Shown here in pieces: positions 51,746 through 61,144 of a DNA stretch of 64,000 nt (positions are counted from its first letter, which is position 1; every line of letters begins with the position of its first letter). Source of the DNA: Maribacter hydrothermalis (GTDB lineage: Bacteria; Bacteroidota; Bacteroidia; Flavobacteriales; Flavobacteriaceae); assembly GCF_001913155.1 (NCBI RefSeq), contig NZ_CP018760.1:3534001-3598000 (forward strand), given 5' to 3'. The notes below the pieces were generated by a model, which made no database searches, was not told the origin of the DNA, and worked only from the letters and a program-made list of their open reading frames with translations. The translations under genes and the position numbers were made by a program.

Positions 51746-51777
51746 TTGTTTACTATTTTATAAAATTTGTTAAACAT
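51746..51777. promoter_or_regulatory. Shared operator, site 5 (TTGTTTA-N18-TAAACAT)
   Basis: TTGTTTA 51746-51752 and TAAACAT 51771-51777, 58 bases from the PTPS gene and 56 from the FAD oxidoreductase start. A TAGTTTTG box (51791-51798) with a TTG 21 bases before it (51767-51769) gives a plausible promoter for the plus-strand gene. Confidence 0.8.
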
Positions 51778-51832
51778 AAATTAAAAAGCTTAGTTTTGTA
51801 TTTTTAAAGTGTGGAGTACCAATTACAATAAA

Positions 51833-53086
51833 ATGAAAAATTCTAATCTTAAAGTACATATTGTAGGCGCAGGTATTAGCGGACTGGTTGCCGCTGCCGT
51901 TCTTGAACAAAATGGATATTCGCCTGTGATTATTGAAGCTACCAATAGCGTTGGAGGTAGAGTAAAAACCGCTATCGTAGATGGTTATCAACTAGATCAC
52001 GGTTTCCAGGTATTACTTTCGGCATACCCAGCAGCTAAAAAGTATCTTGATTTTGATTCGTTAGAATTGCAAACATTCCTACCTGGTGCCGTTATTTTTA
52101 AATATGGGAAAGAGTTGACCATTGGTGACCCTTTAAGAGATGTCTCTTTTTTATTTTCTACATTATTTTCTGGGATAGGAAATTTTTCCGATAAAATTAA
52201 AATACTAAAGCTAAACAGGAGATTAAAGAAAAAATCATTGTCGTCCATATTTTCGGAAAATGAGCAAACTACATTATTGTATTTAAGGCAATTAGGCTTT
52301 TCCAACGAAATTATCGAAGACTTTTTTACCCCATTTTTTAGCGGTATTTTTCTTGAAAACAAACTAAATACATCCAGCAGAATGTTTGAGTTTGTTTATA
52401 AGATGTTCGGAGAAGGTTATGCTACTATACCTAAAGCGGGAATAGGTGCTATTCCAAAACAGTTAGCTAAAAATTTAAACCATACGGTGTTTAAATTTAA
52501 CACGAAAGTGGCAACTGTACTAGACGGACAAATAGAACTGGAAAATGGTGAAAAGTTAGCAAGTGACTATACCATAGTAGCTACGGAAGCTAGTAACTTA
52601 ATTCCCAATTTAAAAAATCAAAAAACGGAATGGAAATCGTCAGATACTATCTATTTTGAAACAACAAAGCGGGTAATCAATAAACCGCTAATAGGTCTTG
52701 TTCCTGTAAATGGATCGCTAATTAATTCTATTTTTTATCCTACAAGTCTTGGGACTATTTCTAAAAATTCTAAAGAGTTACTTTCTGTAACGATAGTTGA
52801 TAATCAAAACCTACCAACTAAAATTCTTATTGAGCGTGTGCAACAAGAATTAAAGCGATACTGCGCAATAGAATCCTGCAGTTTTATTAAACACTACAAA
52901 ATTCCTAATTCATTGCCAGTACTGAACAATTTGCAATATGATATGTTACCTTCGGAAACCCGTTTAAATACAGGTGTTTTTCTTGCAGGTGATACCTTAC
53001 TTAATGGCTCTCTTAATGCAGCAATGATTGCTGGGGAAATGGCTGCGCTTGGTGTCGTAGAAGCAATTACAAATACCAAACGTTAA
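51833..53086 (+). CDS. FAD-dependent amine oxidase/phytoene desaturase-like oxidoreductase
   Basis: 417 residues. I start at the ATG at 51833 (MKNSNLKVHIVGAG), which begins right before the dinucleotide-binding motif; a frame extending to 51809 adds eight residues. VGAGISGLVAAAVLEQNGY is the FAD-binding GxGxxG, followed by EATNSVGGRVKT. The C-terminal GVFLAGDTLLNGSLNAAM is the second FAD segment. Family members include protoporphyrinogen oxidase and carotenoid-type desaturases; the substrate is open. It is in the putative regulon through site 5. Confidence 0.8.
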   Translation: MKNSNLKVHIVGAGISGLVAAAVLEQNGYSPVIIEATNSVGGRVKTAIVDGYQLDHGFQVLLSAYPAAKKYLDFDSLELQTFLPGAVIFKYGKELTIGDPLRDVSFLFSTLFSGIGNFSDKIKILKLNRRLKKKSLSSIFSENEQTTLLYLRQLGFSNEIIEDFFTPFFSGIFLENKLNTSSRMFEFVYKMFGEGYATIPKAGIGAIPKQLAKNLNHTVFKFNTKVATVLDGQIELENGEKLASDYTIVATEASNLIPNLKNQKTEWKSSDTIYFETTKRVINKPLIGLVPVNGSLINSIFYPTSLGTISKNSKELLSVTIVDNQNLPTKILIERVQQELKRYCAIESCSFIKHYKIPNSLPVLNNLQYDMLPSETRLNTGVFLAGDTLLNGSLNAAMIAGEMAALGVVEAITNTKR

Positions 53087-53146
53087 GAATTTATAGCGCT
53101 ATTTTTAGACTGGAGCCGTATGATAATAAAGCATTATTAAGTACTA

Positions 53147-53341
53147 TTAACTATTTTCAACAATCTTTATTTCCTCGTACTTTAAGCCGTATAACTTGTA
53201 TACCATAGTATCAATTGCCGTATCTGTTTGGGAAATTTGGGTTTGTAAGGCCTGTGCTTTTTGTTTGTTTTCTTCAAAGAGGTCCAACCACCCAAACTCA
53301 TCTTTTCTTGTTAATGCCGTTATAATTCCAAATAGAACCAT
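53147..53341 (-). pseudogene. C-terminal remnant of a type IIG restriction-modification protein
   Basis: The frame from about 53320 to 53147 encodes LFEENKQKAQALQTQISQT, then DTMVYKLYGLKYEEIKIVE, which is the classic C-terminal end of Eco57I-like bifunctional restriction-methylation enzymes. No matching body precedes it. It overlaps the end of the DsbA-like gene by 44 bases. The N-terminal remnant of the same family lies at 59440-59780. Confidence 0.6.
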
Positions 53342-54239
53342 TTTTTATTGTCATTTTTTTCAATGTACCAGCGTTGGAAAGCTCATTCAATAAATTTTCA
53401 CTTTCGATTCTTGGAGTACCCGAAAGTTCTGAGTACTCTTTTGCCGTGAGCGAATGATATAAAGAAAAGAGTGTTTCCCAATTTTTAACATATTCACTTT
53501 TTGTAACATTAGGGTCCAATTTTAGAATGGCCATTTCATAAAAAGCATAGGGCCTGCTACCATAAACAATTTCTTTATTTCCCGAATCGTCAATAAAGAA
53601 TAAGGTTGGAAATCCTCGTACGCCCAATTCTTTTCCCAATTTCAAATCTTCTTCAAACAGTACTTTTGCTGCCCCTTCAAAATCACTTTTCAATTGCTCA
53701 CTATGTAGTCCAACATTTTTAGCAGCAATAGCCAAATTTTCCCATTTGGCAATATTTTTCTTCTGAAGAAAAACCATTTCCCTTATTTCCCGAAGAAATA
53801 GAATTGCTTTTTCATTGTTTTGAATTTGTGCTGCTTTAAATGCAATGGATGGTGGATAAGATGATTCTAAAGGATCTATCAACCATAAATCTCCGTCAAT
53901 GGGCATATCGTAATACACACTCACTTCGTCCCAATGGCTTGCCACATCCGATGGTTTTCCAATACCTCCGCTATTGTAACTCCAATTGGGCAATAACCCT
54001 CCCATTCTATATTCTATTGTAATAGAATTGCCATATTCCAATTTTAGTTTACGTAATTGTGGTTCTATTCCCCAACAGGATGAGCAAATGGGGTCTGTAT
54101 AGTAAATTACCGTAATGGATTTCTTAGTGGATTGCATGTCACTTTGTAATACGGTATCCGTACTTTGGTCAGATGTTTTGCAGATGCCGGTTTCTATGTC
54201 GCATAAAAGCGGATTATTTTCTGATGTTTCGATTTTCAT
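53298..54239 (-). CDS. DsbA/FrnE family thioredoxin-fold protein
   Basis: 313 residues. After a 40-residue leader with two cysteines (LLCDIETGICKT) comes a thioredoxin-fold domain with the CSSC active site in YTDPICSSCWGIEP, and VRGFPTLFFID as the cis-Pro loop. This matches the FrnE/DsbA-like group, including ClpXP adapter SpxH relatives. The C-terminal 60 residues look like an extra helical part with a LSGTPRIESENLLNEL stretch. It likely carries out thiol-disulphide exchange in the cytoplasm, as no signal peptide is seen. Confidence 0.8.
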   Translation of the reverse strand: MKIETSENNPLLCDIETGICKTSDQSTDTVLQSDMQSTKKSITVIYYTDPICSSCWGIEPQLRKLKLEYGNSITIEYRMGGLLPNWSYNSGGIGKPSDVASHWDEVSVYYDMPIDGDLWLIDPLESSYPPSIAFKAAQIQNNEKAILFLREIREMVFLQKKNIAKWENLAIAAKNVGLHSEQLKSDFEGAAKVLFEEDLKLGKELGVRGFPTLFFIDDSGNKEIVYGSRPYAFYEMAILKLDPNVTKSEYVKNWETLFSLYHSLTAKEYSELSGTPRIESENLLNELSNAGTLKKMTIKNGSIWNYNGINKKR

Positions 54240-54409
54240 ATTTTCTTCTTTTTAATTGCATCAACTAGAAATAATATCAAAAAGCCAAATCGAAAATAAA
54301 CAAGAAATTCAATTCTTGTGTCATTAGATGTAAAATGGCTCTTAAAAAATAGGGAGTAAAAAAAGGATAACTAATTTTAGTTATCCTCTTCGCAAAATAA
54401 AACTAAATT

Positions 54410-54808
54410 TTAAAGGGACGTTGCTCCTGCTACTGCTACAGTATGGTCATTTTCTACTGAACTTCCACTTACCCCAATAGCTCCGATAATTTTGCCTGAA
54501 GCGTTTTTAATTGGAACGCCTCCTGGAAATGTAATCAATCCATCATTTGAGTGTTCAATATTAAACAATGGTTGGCCTGGCTGAGATAATTCGCCAATTA
54601 ATCCGGTGTTCATGTCAAAATACCTAGCAGTTTTTGCTTTTTTAATAGAGATGTCGAGTGAACCCAACCATGCACCGTCCATACGGCCAAATGCTACCAA
54701 GTTAGCTCCTGAATCGACGATTGCAATGTTCATTTTAGTATCTATTGCTGTAGATTTTTTTTTTGCTGCTGCAATTGCTTTTTCTGCTTGTTCTAATGTA
54801 ATATTCAT
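54410..54808 (-). CDS. HbpS/GlcG-like heme-binding protein
   Basis: 132 residues with the GlcG/HbpS fold: [53 protein letters not shown]. Relatives bind heme or act as sensors, or occur with glycolate oxidation genes. No signal peptide, so cytoplasmic. It is alone between the DsbA-like gene and the M14 peptidase. Confidence 0.8.
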   Translation of the reverse strand: MNITLEQAEKAIAAAKKKSTAIDTKMNIAIVDSGANLVAFGRMDGAWLGSLDISIKKAKTARYFDMNTGLIGELSQPGQPLFNIEHSNDGLITFPGGVPIKNASGKIIGAIGVSGSSVENDHTVAVAGATSL

Positions 54809-54913
54809 AATGAACTATTCTAATTGTTAGTATATTTTCAAACTGAAAACTGTTTTTACCATTTCAGGATTGTGATATCTTTAGGTGTTGAATGCTATAA
54901 ATTTTTAATTACT

Positions 54914-57577
54914 TTAATGGTACAAGGAATTAAACAACATCTTAAAGGTGCCAAAGGTTTGACCGCGCCATTGAGGACTGAAACCGAACAAGACAATTGA
55001 ACCTTTACCCTGATTAATCTGCAAAGCTGCGGCATTTCCTTTTAAATGTTCCTCTCCGGTTAAATAACCCGAACGAAGAATAGTAGCGGTTTCAGGATAA
55101 CTCACGAGAACTGAACCTTGAAAACCATTTTTTGTCTTAAAAACGGGACTGTTGTTAAAATAAATGTCCGTTTCCTTGGAAACACCGCTCATGATAGCAT
55201 TATCTTGATTGATTTTAGCACGAAATAATGAACCGCTACCATAGAAATCACCACGGTTTTTGTCTTTAACTACGTTTTCGACCTGTAGGTTTAAATGCTT
55301 AATAGCGAATTCGGTACTCTCATTTAAAAAAACCAACTTCCCTCCATCTGCGACAAAAGACTTTAAAGCATTTACACCTTCTTCTTCAATACCTCCGGCA
55401 TACTTTTCAAGTGTTTCATCCTTAGAATATCCATGTAGAATAAAACTATCCTTGTTCTCGCCCCCACGTCTAGCGGTACCTATTGAAGGGAAGATGACAA
55501 CATCATAATTTTTAATCGTTTTGCCATCCTTAAAAGCGTTATTATAGAGTAGGTCCACATCATATTCATGTTCTTCAAGTAGCCATTGGGTCCAACCTAC
55601 ATCATAAAGACTACCGTGCCAAGGTTGATAAAGCCCAATTCGAAGTCGGTTTAACGACTTACCGGAATTTGTCTTTGTCCACTGCCCTGGTATATTTAGT
55701 TCTTTTACCCATGTGCTCAACGTATTCTTATCAATACCCGAAACTATGTACTGACCATTGGAACGGGAGTTATAGCCGTTCTTATGATGAGTCACTTTTC
55801 CTCCATTCTTTAAAGCTCGATTGATCAAAATATAAGAATGGTTTACCGTTGGGTCTAAAACTAAAAAAGAACCGGAACCTTCAATTGCCTTAGTGGGAGA
55901 GACTATTCCTGCGGCTACGGCATTAGCAGTAAATTCGGCTTTTTTGTTCGCATCCCATTTCGTTGGCACACCTTTTACAGGGGTCATTGCTTGAACCGTT
56001 TTGTCTGATAGAGGATCTGCTATCGGGTGAACATCAACTCCCATGGAATAGGGCAATGTCCAGCCGGCTACATCATAAGGAACTTTTAGTTCATCGCCTT
56101 GCATAATATGTGGATATTCCTGGATGCCTAAAATTTCTGGAACAAGATTTCCAAATACTTGATTCGTAGGAATAACCCATGTCCCAGCCTGATAAGATAA
56201 TTCTCCTATGGTCGTTTCCTTTGTAAACTGATTTATTTTTACCCCATTAAAAGCTAATCTACGTAACATAGTAACAGCATTGTTTGGGTCATCTTGCTCT
56301 TGAGGAATTATATAAGCAGCGGGAGATGCTTCAGGATAATTCTCAATGGTCTCCATGCCCGCTTTATATCGATTATAGAGAATATCTTCTCGGTTATTTT
56401 TCGCGTATTTCAACACACCATAATTTACCGCCACCATGTATTCTACTTGATCGCTCAAATTCCACTGACCACCTTTCCATGGACTTACCAATAAATTTCG
56501 AGCACGGAACGTCCCTAATTTTTCCAAAACTTTTTCCTCTGCAATTTTATAGGGCTCACCCCATTGATTTTGACCGCCATCGACCTCTGTCCAGTAAGCA
56601 ATGGTATTATGGTACATATTTATATAATCATTATAACCCGTGTAGTAGGCATCATATGCTTCGCCTAAATGTGTGGCACCTGTAAGGCCCCTTGTTTCTA
56701 ATTCTTGAGCCATCTGCATTCCTAAAGTGTTCATTTCTCGCAGAATTCGTGGAGGGGTATGGACCCCTACTGGAGATGCAAAAGGTGGAAGCCATATTCT
56801 ATGATAATCTGTTTGTTCGGAACTATGACCTTGTTGATGATGAACATGAAGAATTTCCGGTTCCCAATTACGCCAGGTATGAGCCAGTACTTTAGATTCT
56901 TGCATATTCAACATATACCCATCTCTATTGTTATCATGTCCTACATACTTTTGATACACCTTGTTGAGCGGTGCCGTAGGATGATCGGTGTTTTTAATTT
57001 CCTTATACCAATCCACAACAATGTTTTGTCCGTCAGGATTTAAGGTAGGCCATAACACTAGTATTGTATTTTCAAAGAAATATTTAAACTCCTCTTGGTT
57101 CATGGTCATCAATTCATAGGCAAATTGATTGGTGTGTTGAGAACCTGCTATTTCACCTGCATGTAGACCTCCATTTATATCTATAAAAACGGGCTGGTCT
57201 TTAATCAACTCCTTTAAATTTTCCTCACTCAAACCTTCGGGATGAGCAATCCGCATGTTATTTTCTCTAAATTTCTCTAAATTTTTTAAATTTTGTGGGG
57301 TTGAAATAACGCTTATGTACCAAGGTCGTTCTTCACTGGTATGTCCTACTTGCACTATTTCCATCCGGTTACTAGCCTCTGCCAATTTCATGAAATAATC
57401 TATAGACTGTTCATAATTGATTAAATGGTAAGTAGCCCCTACCTCATGGCCAAATACAGATTCCGGTGAGGGAATATTTTGCGCGTAAAGATTAGTTTTT
57501 GCTAAAAAGCTGAAAATTAGAATAGTAAATGAGATTAATCTTAGAATCTGTTTCTGGTTATATTTTTTGTTTCCCAT
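54914..57577 (-). CDS. Secreted M14 family zinc carboxypeptidase-like protein
   Basis: 887 residues. I use the ATG at 57577 (MGNKKYNQKQILRL), which opens a signal peptide ending near LYAQN; a frame up to 57661 adds 28 residues without this. The M14 domain (about 50-400) has the zinc motif HAGEIAGS (HxxE) and a distal His in EILHVHHQQGHSS. The C-terminal half (about 560-887) resembles a glutamine-amidotransferase-like domain, with VDVVIFPSIG and SFVADGGKLVFLN. It is exported and probably trims peptides. The neighbouring oxygenase is unrelated. Confidence 0.82.
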   Translation of the reverse strand: MGNKKYNQKQILRLISFTILIFSFLAKTNLYAQNIPSPESVFGHEVGATYHLINYEQSIDYFMKLAEASNRMEIVQVGHTSEERPWYISVISTPQNLKNLEKFRENNMRIAHPEGLSEENLKELIKDQPVFIDINGGLHAGEIAGSQHTNQFAYELMTMNQEEFKYFFENTILVLWPTLNPDGQNIVVDWYKEIKNTDHPTAPLNKVYQKYVGHDNNRDGYMLNMQESKVLAHTWRNWEPEILHVHHQQGHSSEQTDYHRIWLPPFASPVGVHTPPRILREMNTLGMQMAQELETRGLTGATHLGEAYDAYYTGYNDYINMYHNTIAYWTEVDGGQNQWGEPYKIAEEKVLEKLGTFRARNLLVSPWKGGQWNLSDQVEYMVAVNYGVLKYAKNNREDILYNRYKAGMETIENYPEASPAAYIIPQEQDDPNNAVTMLRRLAFNGVKINQFTKETTIGELSYQAGTWVIPTNQVFGNLVPEILGIQEYPHIMQGDELKVPYDVAGWTLPYSMGVDVHPIADPLSDKTVQAMTPVKGVPTKWDANKKAEFTANAVAAGIVSPTKAIEGSGSFLVLDPTVNHSYILINRALKNGGKVTHHKNGYNSRSNGQYIVSGIDKNTLSTWVKELNIPGQWTKTNSGKSLNRLRIGLYQPWHGSLYDVGWTQWLLEEHEYDVDLLYNNAFKDGKTIKNYDVVIFPSIGTARRGGENKDSFILHGYSKDETLEKYAGGIEEEGVNALKSFVADGGKLVFLNESTEFAIKHLNLQVENVVKDKNRGDFYGSGSLFRAKINQDNAIMSGVSKETDIYFNNSPVFKTKNGFQGSVLVSYPETATILRSGYLTGEEHLKGNAAALQINQGKGSIVLFGFSPQWRGQTFGTFKMLFNSLYH

Positions 57578-57719
57578 TATTACGGTTTTTAAATACGTTA
57601 TATTTTTACAACTTTCACTTTTATTTTTTAAAACCAACCCAACAAATTGGTTTGCAATCATCCAAAAATAATTTGTTGATATTTAGTTATTTATGGTATT
57701 TACCAAGTTACCAATTCTT

Positions 57720-58721
57720 TTAATAACTCAATTTCTGTTTTTTCATGGCACGGCGATAATTCATCGCCACTGCATCGAATTTTAAATGTAGCTCTTCAGT
57801 GAAGTCGAAGGGAACTTGCTCGGGTCGTTGCGATTCAACAATACGTTTGTCTTGATCAAAAATGACTTGTTCAAATTCTTGTAAAATTGTGTCTGGCTCA
57901 TCCTGGTCATAATTACGACCGATAATACAAAAACCACGACATTTATTTTGTGAGATAGGTTGTGAGGTAAAAAAGTAGACCATGCCTTTTTCTTTACCCC
58001 ATCCTAAGCGAAGTACAATAGTATAGGGTAAATGCAGTTCGTACACACTTCTTCTCTCTGGTTGTACCACATCGTCATTTGCAAAAATGGGAAAGTCATC
58101 GCTATTGGTTGCTTCGGGCCGTACCACGGAATAATGTAAGACCGAATCTTTCACGGTCACTTTACAATCAGGCACTTTTGGTCGCTCAGGATCTCCTAGT
58201 AATCCAGGATGTACCCACGGGAAGTGACCGAAATCAGTGAAATTTTCTACTTGTCTGGAGCTATCGCTATTCCAATCGAATGGCCCTGTATTTACCAATT
58301 TCCAATCAGCGTTTTCGTACTCGGGTATATTAGGAAGATCATAAACCGGTTCTTTTAAGGCAACCCATACCAATCCGAATTTTTCTTGGCAATGATAACT
58401 AGGGGTTTTTGCCTTACTAGGGATTTTCGCGTCCGGATCCTGCGGAATCTTTACACAGGTACCTTTTTTGTCAAATTGCCAAGCGTGGTAGGGGCAAACC
58501 AGACAATCGTCTTTTATCCACCCTAAAGACAAAGCAGTTCCTCGGTGGATGCATACATCACGCATTGCATGTACCTCGCCGTCAGAGGTTCGCCAAACAA
58601 CCACGGCTTCGTCTAAAAGAAAAGTACCAAATGGAGTATCGGCCTTTATCTCATTGCTATATCCTACTGGATGCCAGCATGCATAAAGTTTTTCTGGAAA
58701 TACAATTTTAGCATTGTTCAT
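57720..58721 (-). CDS. Rieske non-heme iron aromatic ring-hydroxylating oxygenase, alpha subunit
   Basis: 333 residues, a small VanA/phthalate-dioxygenase-type size. The Rieske motif is CIHRGTALSLGWIKDDCLVC, then PYHAW, giving Cys-x-His and Cys-x2-His. The iron site is in ENFTDFGHFPWVHPG (D-x2-H-x4-H). It oxidises an aromatic or similar substrate using electrons from an unseen reductase. It is divergent from a TetR regulator, with palindromes between, so is likely induced by its substrate. Confidence 0.85.
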   Translation of the reverse strand: MNNAKIVFPEKLYACWHPVGYSNEIKADTPFGTFLLDEAVVVWRTSDGEVHAMRDVCIHRGTALSLGWIKDDCLVCPYHAWQFDKKGTCVKIPQDPDAKIPSKAKTPSYHCQEKFGLVWVALKEPVYDLPNIPEYENADWKLVNTGPFDWNSDSSRQVENFTDFGHFPWVHPGLLGDPERPKVPDCKVTVKDSVLHYSVVRPEATNSDDFPIFANDDVVQPERRSVYELHLPYTIVLRLGWGKEKGMVYFFTSQPISQNKCRGFCIIGRNYDQDEPDTILQEFEQVIFDQDKRIVESQRPEQVPFDFTEELHLKFDAVAMNYRRAMKKQKLSY

Positions 58722-58741
58722 AAGTGGTAGTATTAGTATTA

Positions 58742-58799
58742 ATATTTACATCAACAACTGTTGATGTAAATATATCCATTTGTTTTTAATAAACAAATG
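58742..58799. promoter_or_regulatory. Operator region between the oxygenase and TetR genes
   Basis: A perfect inverted repeat with 15-bp arms, ATATTTACATCAACA (58742-58756) and its complement (58759-58773), with a 2-base centre. A second, 9-bp arm pair CATTTGTTT (58777-58785) and AAACAAATG (58791-58799) follows. Both lie between divergent genes, as expected for a TetR-controlled pair. Confidence 0.75.
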
Positions 58800-58843
58800 T
58801 GTCTTAATTTTCTGGTTATTGGACTAATTGTATATTTATACAA

Positions 58844-59422
58844 ATGAAAAAAAGAACAAAAAGGGAACGCTTTTTGAAAGTAGCTCTTCAATTAATTCAT
58901 AAAAAAGGTTTTAAAGCAACAACCATGCGCGATATTGCACATGAGCTTAATTTTGATGTTGCCAATGTTTACAACTATATAGATTCAAAACAGTCTTTAC
59001 TAGATACCTTTCTTTTCAGTATTCAAGATGAGTTTCAAGATTCAATTGATTTTATTGTAGCATCGACCCATACTTCAAAAGAAAAGTTACTACTAGTAGT
59101 AACTTCGTATATTGAAATTACAGCTAGAAGACCTTTTGAGCAAGCTCTGCTTGCCAATGAATGGCGTAATTTAAAAGAACCAAGACTTCATGAGTTCTTG
59201 AATCGCCGTGAAGGGTTTGAAAACAAAGTGAAAACAATTATTCAAGAAGGAATCACAAATGGAGAGTTTAGAAAAATAGATGTAGAAATTACAACACAAA
59301 TAATACTGTCTAGCCTTCGTTGGGTTTATCTTAGTTATATTAATCCTCAATCAAAAATAAATTCTGAAATTATAGAACTAGAGTTGACTAATTTTATTAG
59401 CGCTGCGGTTATTAAAAATTAA
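58844..59422 (+). CDS. TetR/AcrR family transcriptional regulator
   Basis: 192 residues. The N-terminal HTH (about 8-55) includes ALQLIHKKGFKATTMRDIAHEL and NVYNYIDSKQSLL, the TetR recognition helix. The C-terminal ligand domain is all-helical. It probably represses the divergent Rieske oxygenase gene and itself through the perfect palindrome at 58742-58773. Confidence 0.88.
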   Translation: MKKRTKRERFLKVALQLIHKKGFKATTMRDIAHELNFDVANVYNYIDSKQSLLDTFLFSIQDEFQDSIDFIVASTHTSKEKLLLVVTSYIEITARRPFEQALLANEWRNLKEPRLHEFLNRREGFENKVKTIIQEGITNGEFRKIDVEITTQIILSSLRWVYLSYINPQSKINSEIIELELTNFISAAVIKN

Positions 59423-59439
59423 TATGGAGCACTATAGTT

Positions 59440-59780
59440 TTTTGATAAATCGAACGCCTGTTTACGTATGCTTTCCAAGTCCTTGGTCATGGTGCCTTTT
59501 CATTCAATAACACCAATGGCAATATCATTGTCTAAGATGTCGCCATCTGCCTTGCACAAATTATTTTGGTCCTTGTATTCTGCAACTAAATTATAGTATA
59601 GTTTGCCTTAGTCTTTAGGGTGTAGTTCAATATATTCACGAACAACTCGGTTAAAAATATACCCCGATATTCTTCTCCTTTTGAGCTGCGTATATTGTCT
59701 TGTATGGTGGGGTTTGAAAAGTATTTCCGGTATTTTTTATATGTCTTGTCTACCTCTGCGGAGTTTTGTAAAACAAGGCG
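59440..59780 (-). pseudogene. N-terminal remnant of a type IIG restriction-modification protein
   Basis: Read on the minus strand, the frame from about 59756 gives EVDKTYKKYRKYFSNPTIQD, then FLTELFVNILNYTLK, the N-terminus of Eco57I-like enzymes. A stop and a frameshift follow, then KADGDILDNDIAIGVIE, with the D and E of the PD-(D/E)xK nuclease and a second stop where Leu is expected, then KGTMTKDLESIRKQAFD. At least two lesions kill the gene. The C-terminus of the same family lies at 53147-53341. Confidence 0.65.
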
Positions 59781-60034
59781 CGACTTAAGTACTGAAAGTT
59801 AAAATAATGCCATTATAATTATAAAATGTTTGTTTAGCTAAAGTAACAGATGATTATACTTTTCAATAAATAATTTTCTCAGAGGTTATACATTAAACTA
59901 TACCGTACTTACGGGAAACCGTATTGTTGGGGTAAGGATATTTTTAAACGGAATTAAATGGGTAAATTCAACAAAATTTATAAGCCCAAATTACGAGAGT
60001 ATCTTTTCTTCTTGAAAATGAAAGATAGCGTATA
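59781..60034. other. Short gene-free stretch before the adenosine deaminase
   Basis: 254 bases with no coding frame or repeat that I can support. Confidence 0.5.
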
Positions 60035-61060
60035 CTATTTTTTTAACGATGCAAAATAATCCTTAACCTCACCAATGCGCTTTTGTTTAGCATCTGCGTT
60101 TAACCAACTAGCCTTAAATGCATTTACGGCCAATTGCTGAATTTGGTCTAAAGTTAAATGTAGGGCTTTGGCGGTTTCATAATAATTTTCGTTCATATAC
60201 CCACCAAAATAGGCAGGGTCGTCGGAATGTATGGTGGCTATAATTCCCTTTTTTAGCATTTCTGATACTGGGTGCTCTTCCATTTTCTGTATCACTTTTA
60301 ATGCAACATTACTAGTAGGGCAGAGGGTAAGTGGGATTTTTTCTTCCACTAATCTTTTTACCAATGCATCGTCGTCTAAACATCTATTTCCATGGTCAAT
60401 GCGTACTACTTTCAACAGGTCCAACGCTTCCCAAATATAGGCTGACGGACCTTCTTCACCGGCATGGGCTACTAGTTGATATCCTTGTTGTGCCGATGCT
60501 TTAAATACACGTTGAAACTTACTTGGCGGATTTCCTAGTTCGGATGAGTCTAAACCTACACCGTCTATAATATGCTTAAAGGGGAGCGATGATTCTAATG
60601 TTTTAAAGGCTTCTTCTTCACTTAAATGACGTAAATAGCTCATAATTAGTTTGTAAGAGATACCGAATTCACTTTTTGCTTTTTCTAATGCCTTATGTAT
60701 TCCGGTAATAACAATAGGAAAAGGAACCCTTCTATCCGTATGTGTTTGTGGGTCAAAAAATAGTTCTACATGTATTACATTCTGGCTATGCACTTTTTTT
60801 AAGTACGCCCAGGTTAAATCAAAGAAATCTTGTTCGTGTAACAGTGCTTGTGCGCCTGCATAATAGATGTCTAAAAATTCCTGAAGATTATTAAATTTAT
60901 AGGCTTTTTTTAACGATGCTATAGATTTGTACGGTAAGGTTATCTGATTTCGTTGAGCTATTTTGAACATAAGCTCCGGTTCAAAACTTCCCTCAATATG
61001 TAAATGCAGCTCTGCTTTTGGAATGCCTTGTATAATATTTTTAAGTTCTGATGATTCCAT
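60035..61060 (-). CDS. add: Adenosine deaminase
   Basis: 341 residues. The metal motif LHLHIEGSFEPEL (HxH), the catalytic HAGEEGP (His, Glu), DHGNRCLDD and SDDPAYFGGY (metal Asp) match adenosine deaminases. It converts adenosine to inosine in purine salvage; adenine deaminase is a less likely alternative of this family. A single gene, with repeat copies D downstream of its promoter side (61145-61270). Confidence 0.85.
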   Translation of the reverse strand: MESSELKNIIQGIPKAELHLHIEGSFEPELMFKIAQRNQITLPYKSIASLKKAYKFNNLQEFLDIYYAGAQALLHEQDFFDLTWAYLKKVHSQNVIHVELFFDPQTHTDRRVPFPIVITGIHKALEKAKSEFGISYKLIMSYLRHLSEEEAFKTLESSLPFKHIIDGVGLDSSELGNPPSKFQRVFKASAQQGYQLVAHAGEEGPSAYIWEALDLLKVVRIDHGNRCLDDDALVKRLVEEKIPLTLCPTSNVALKVIQKMEEHPVSEMLKKGIIATIHSDDPAYFGGYMNENYYETAKALHLTLDQIQQLAVNAFKASWLNADAKQKRIGEVKDYFASLKK

Positions 61061-61144
61061 TTTGTGTTGTACGTTGAGGGATTATTTTACAAATTTACAC
61101 ATTCGCGTGGTAATGTAGATTTTGTACCCTGTTGCGTATTTAGA

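Noticed and set aside
58777-58799. The 9-bp palindrome near TetR as a sixth shared operator
   Set aside because: It contains TTGTTT and AAACAA but with a spacing of about 5 bases, not 18, so it belongs to the TetR region.
53100-59800. The block between the restriction remnants is a transposon or insertion sequence
   Set aside because: I found no transposase, terminal inverted repeats or target duplication at its ends.
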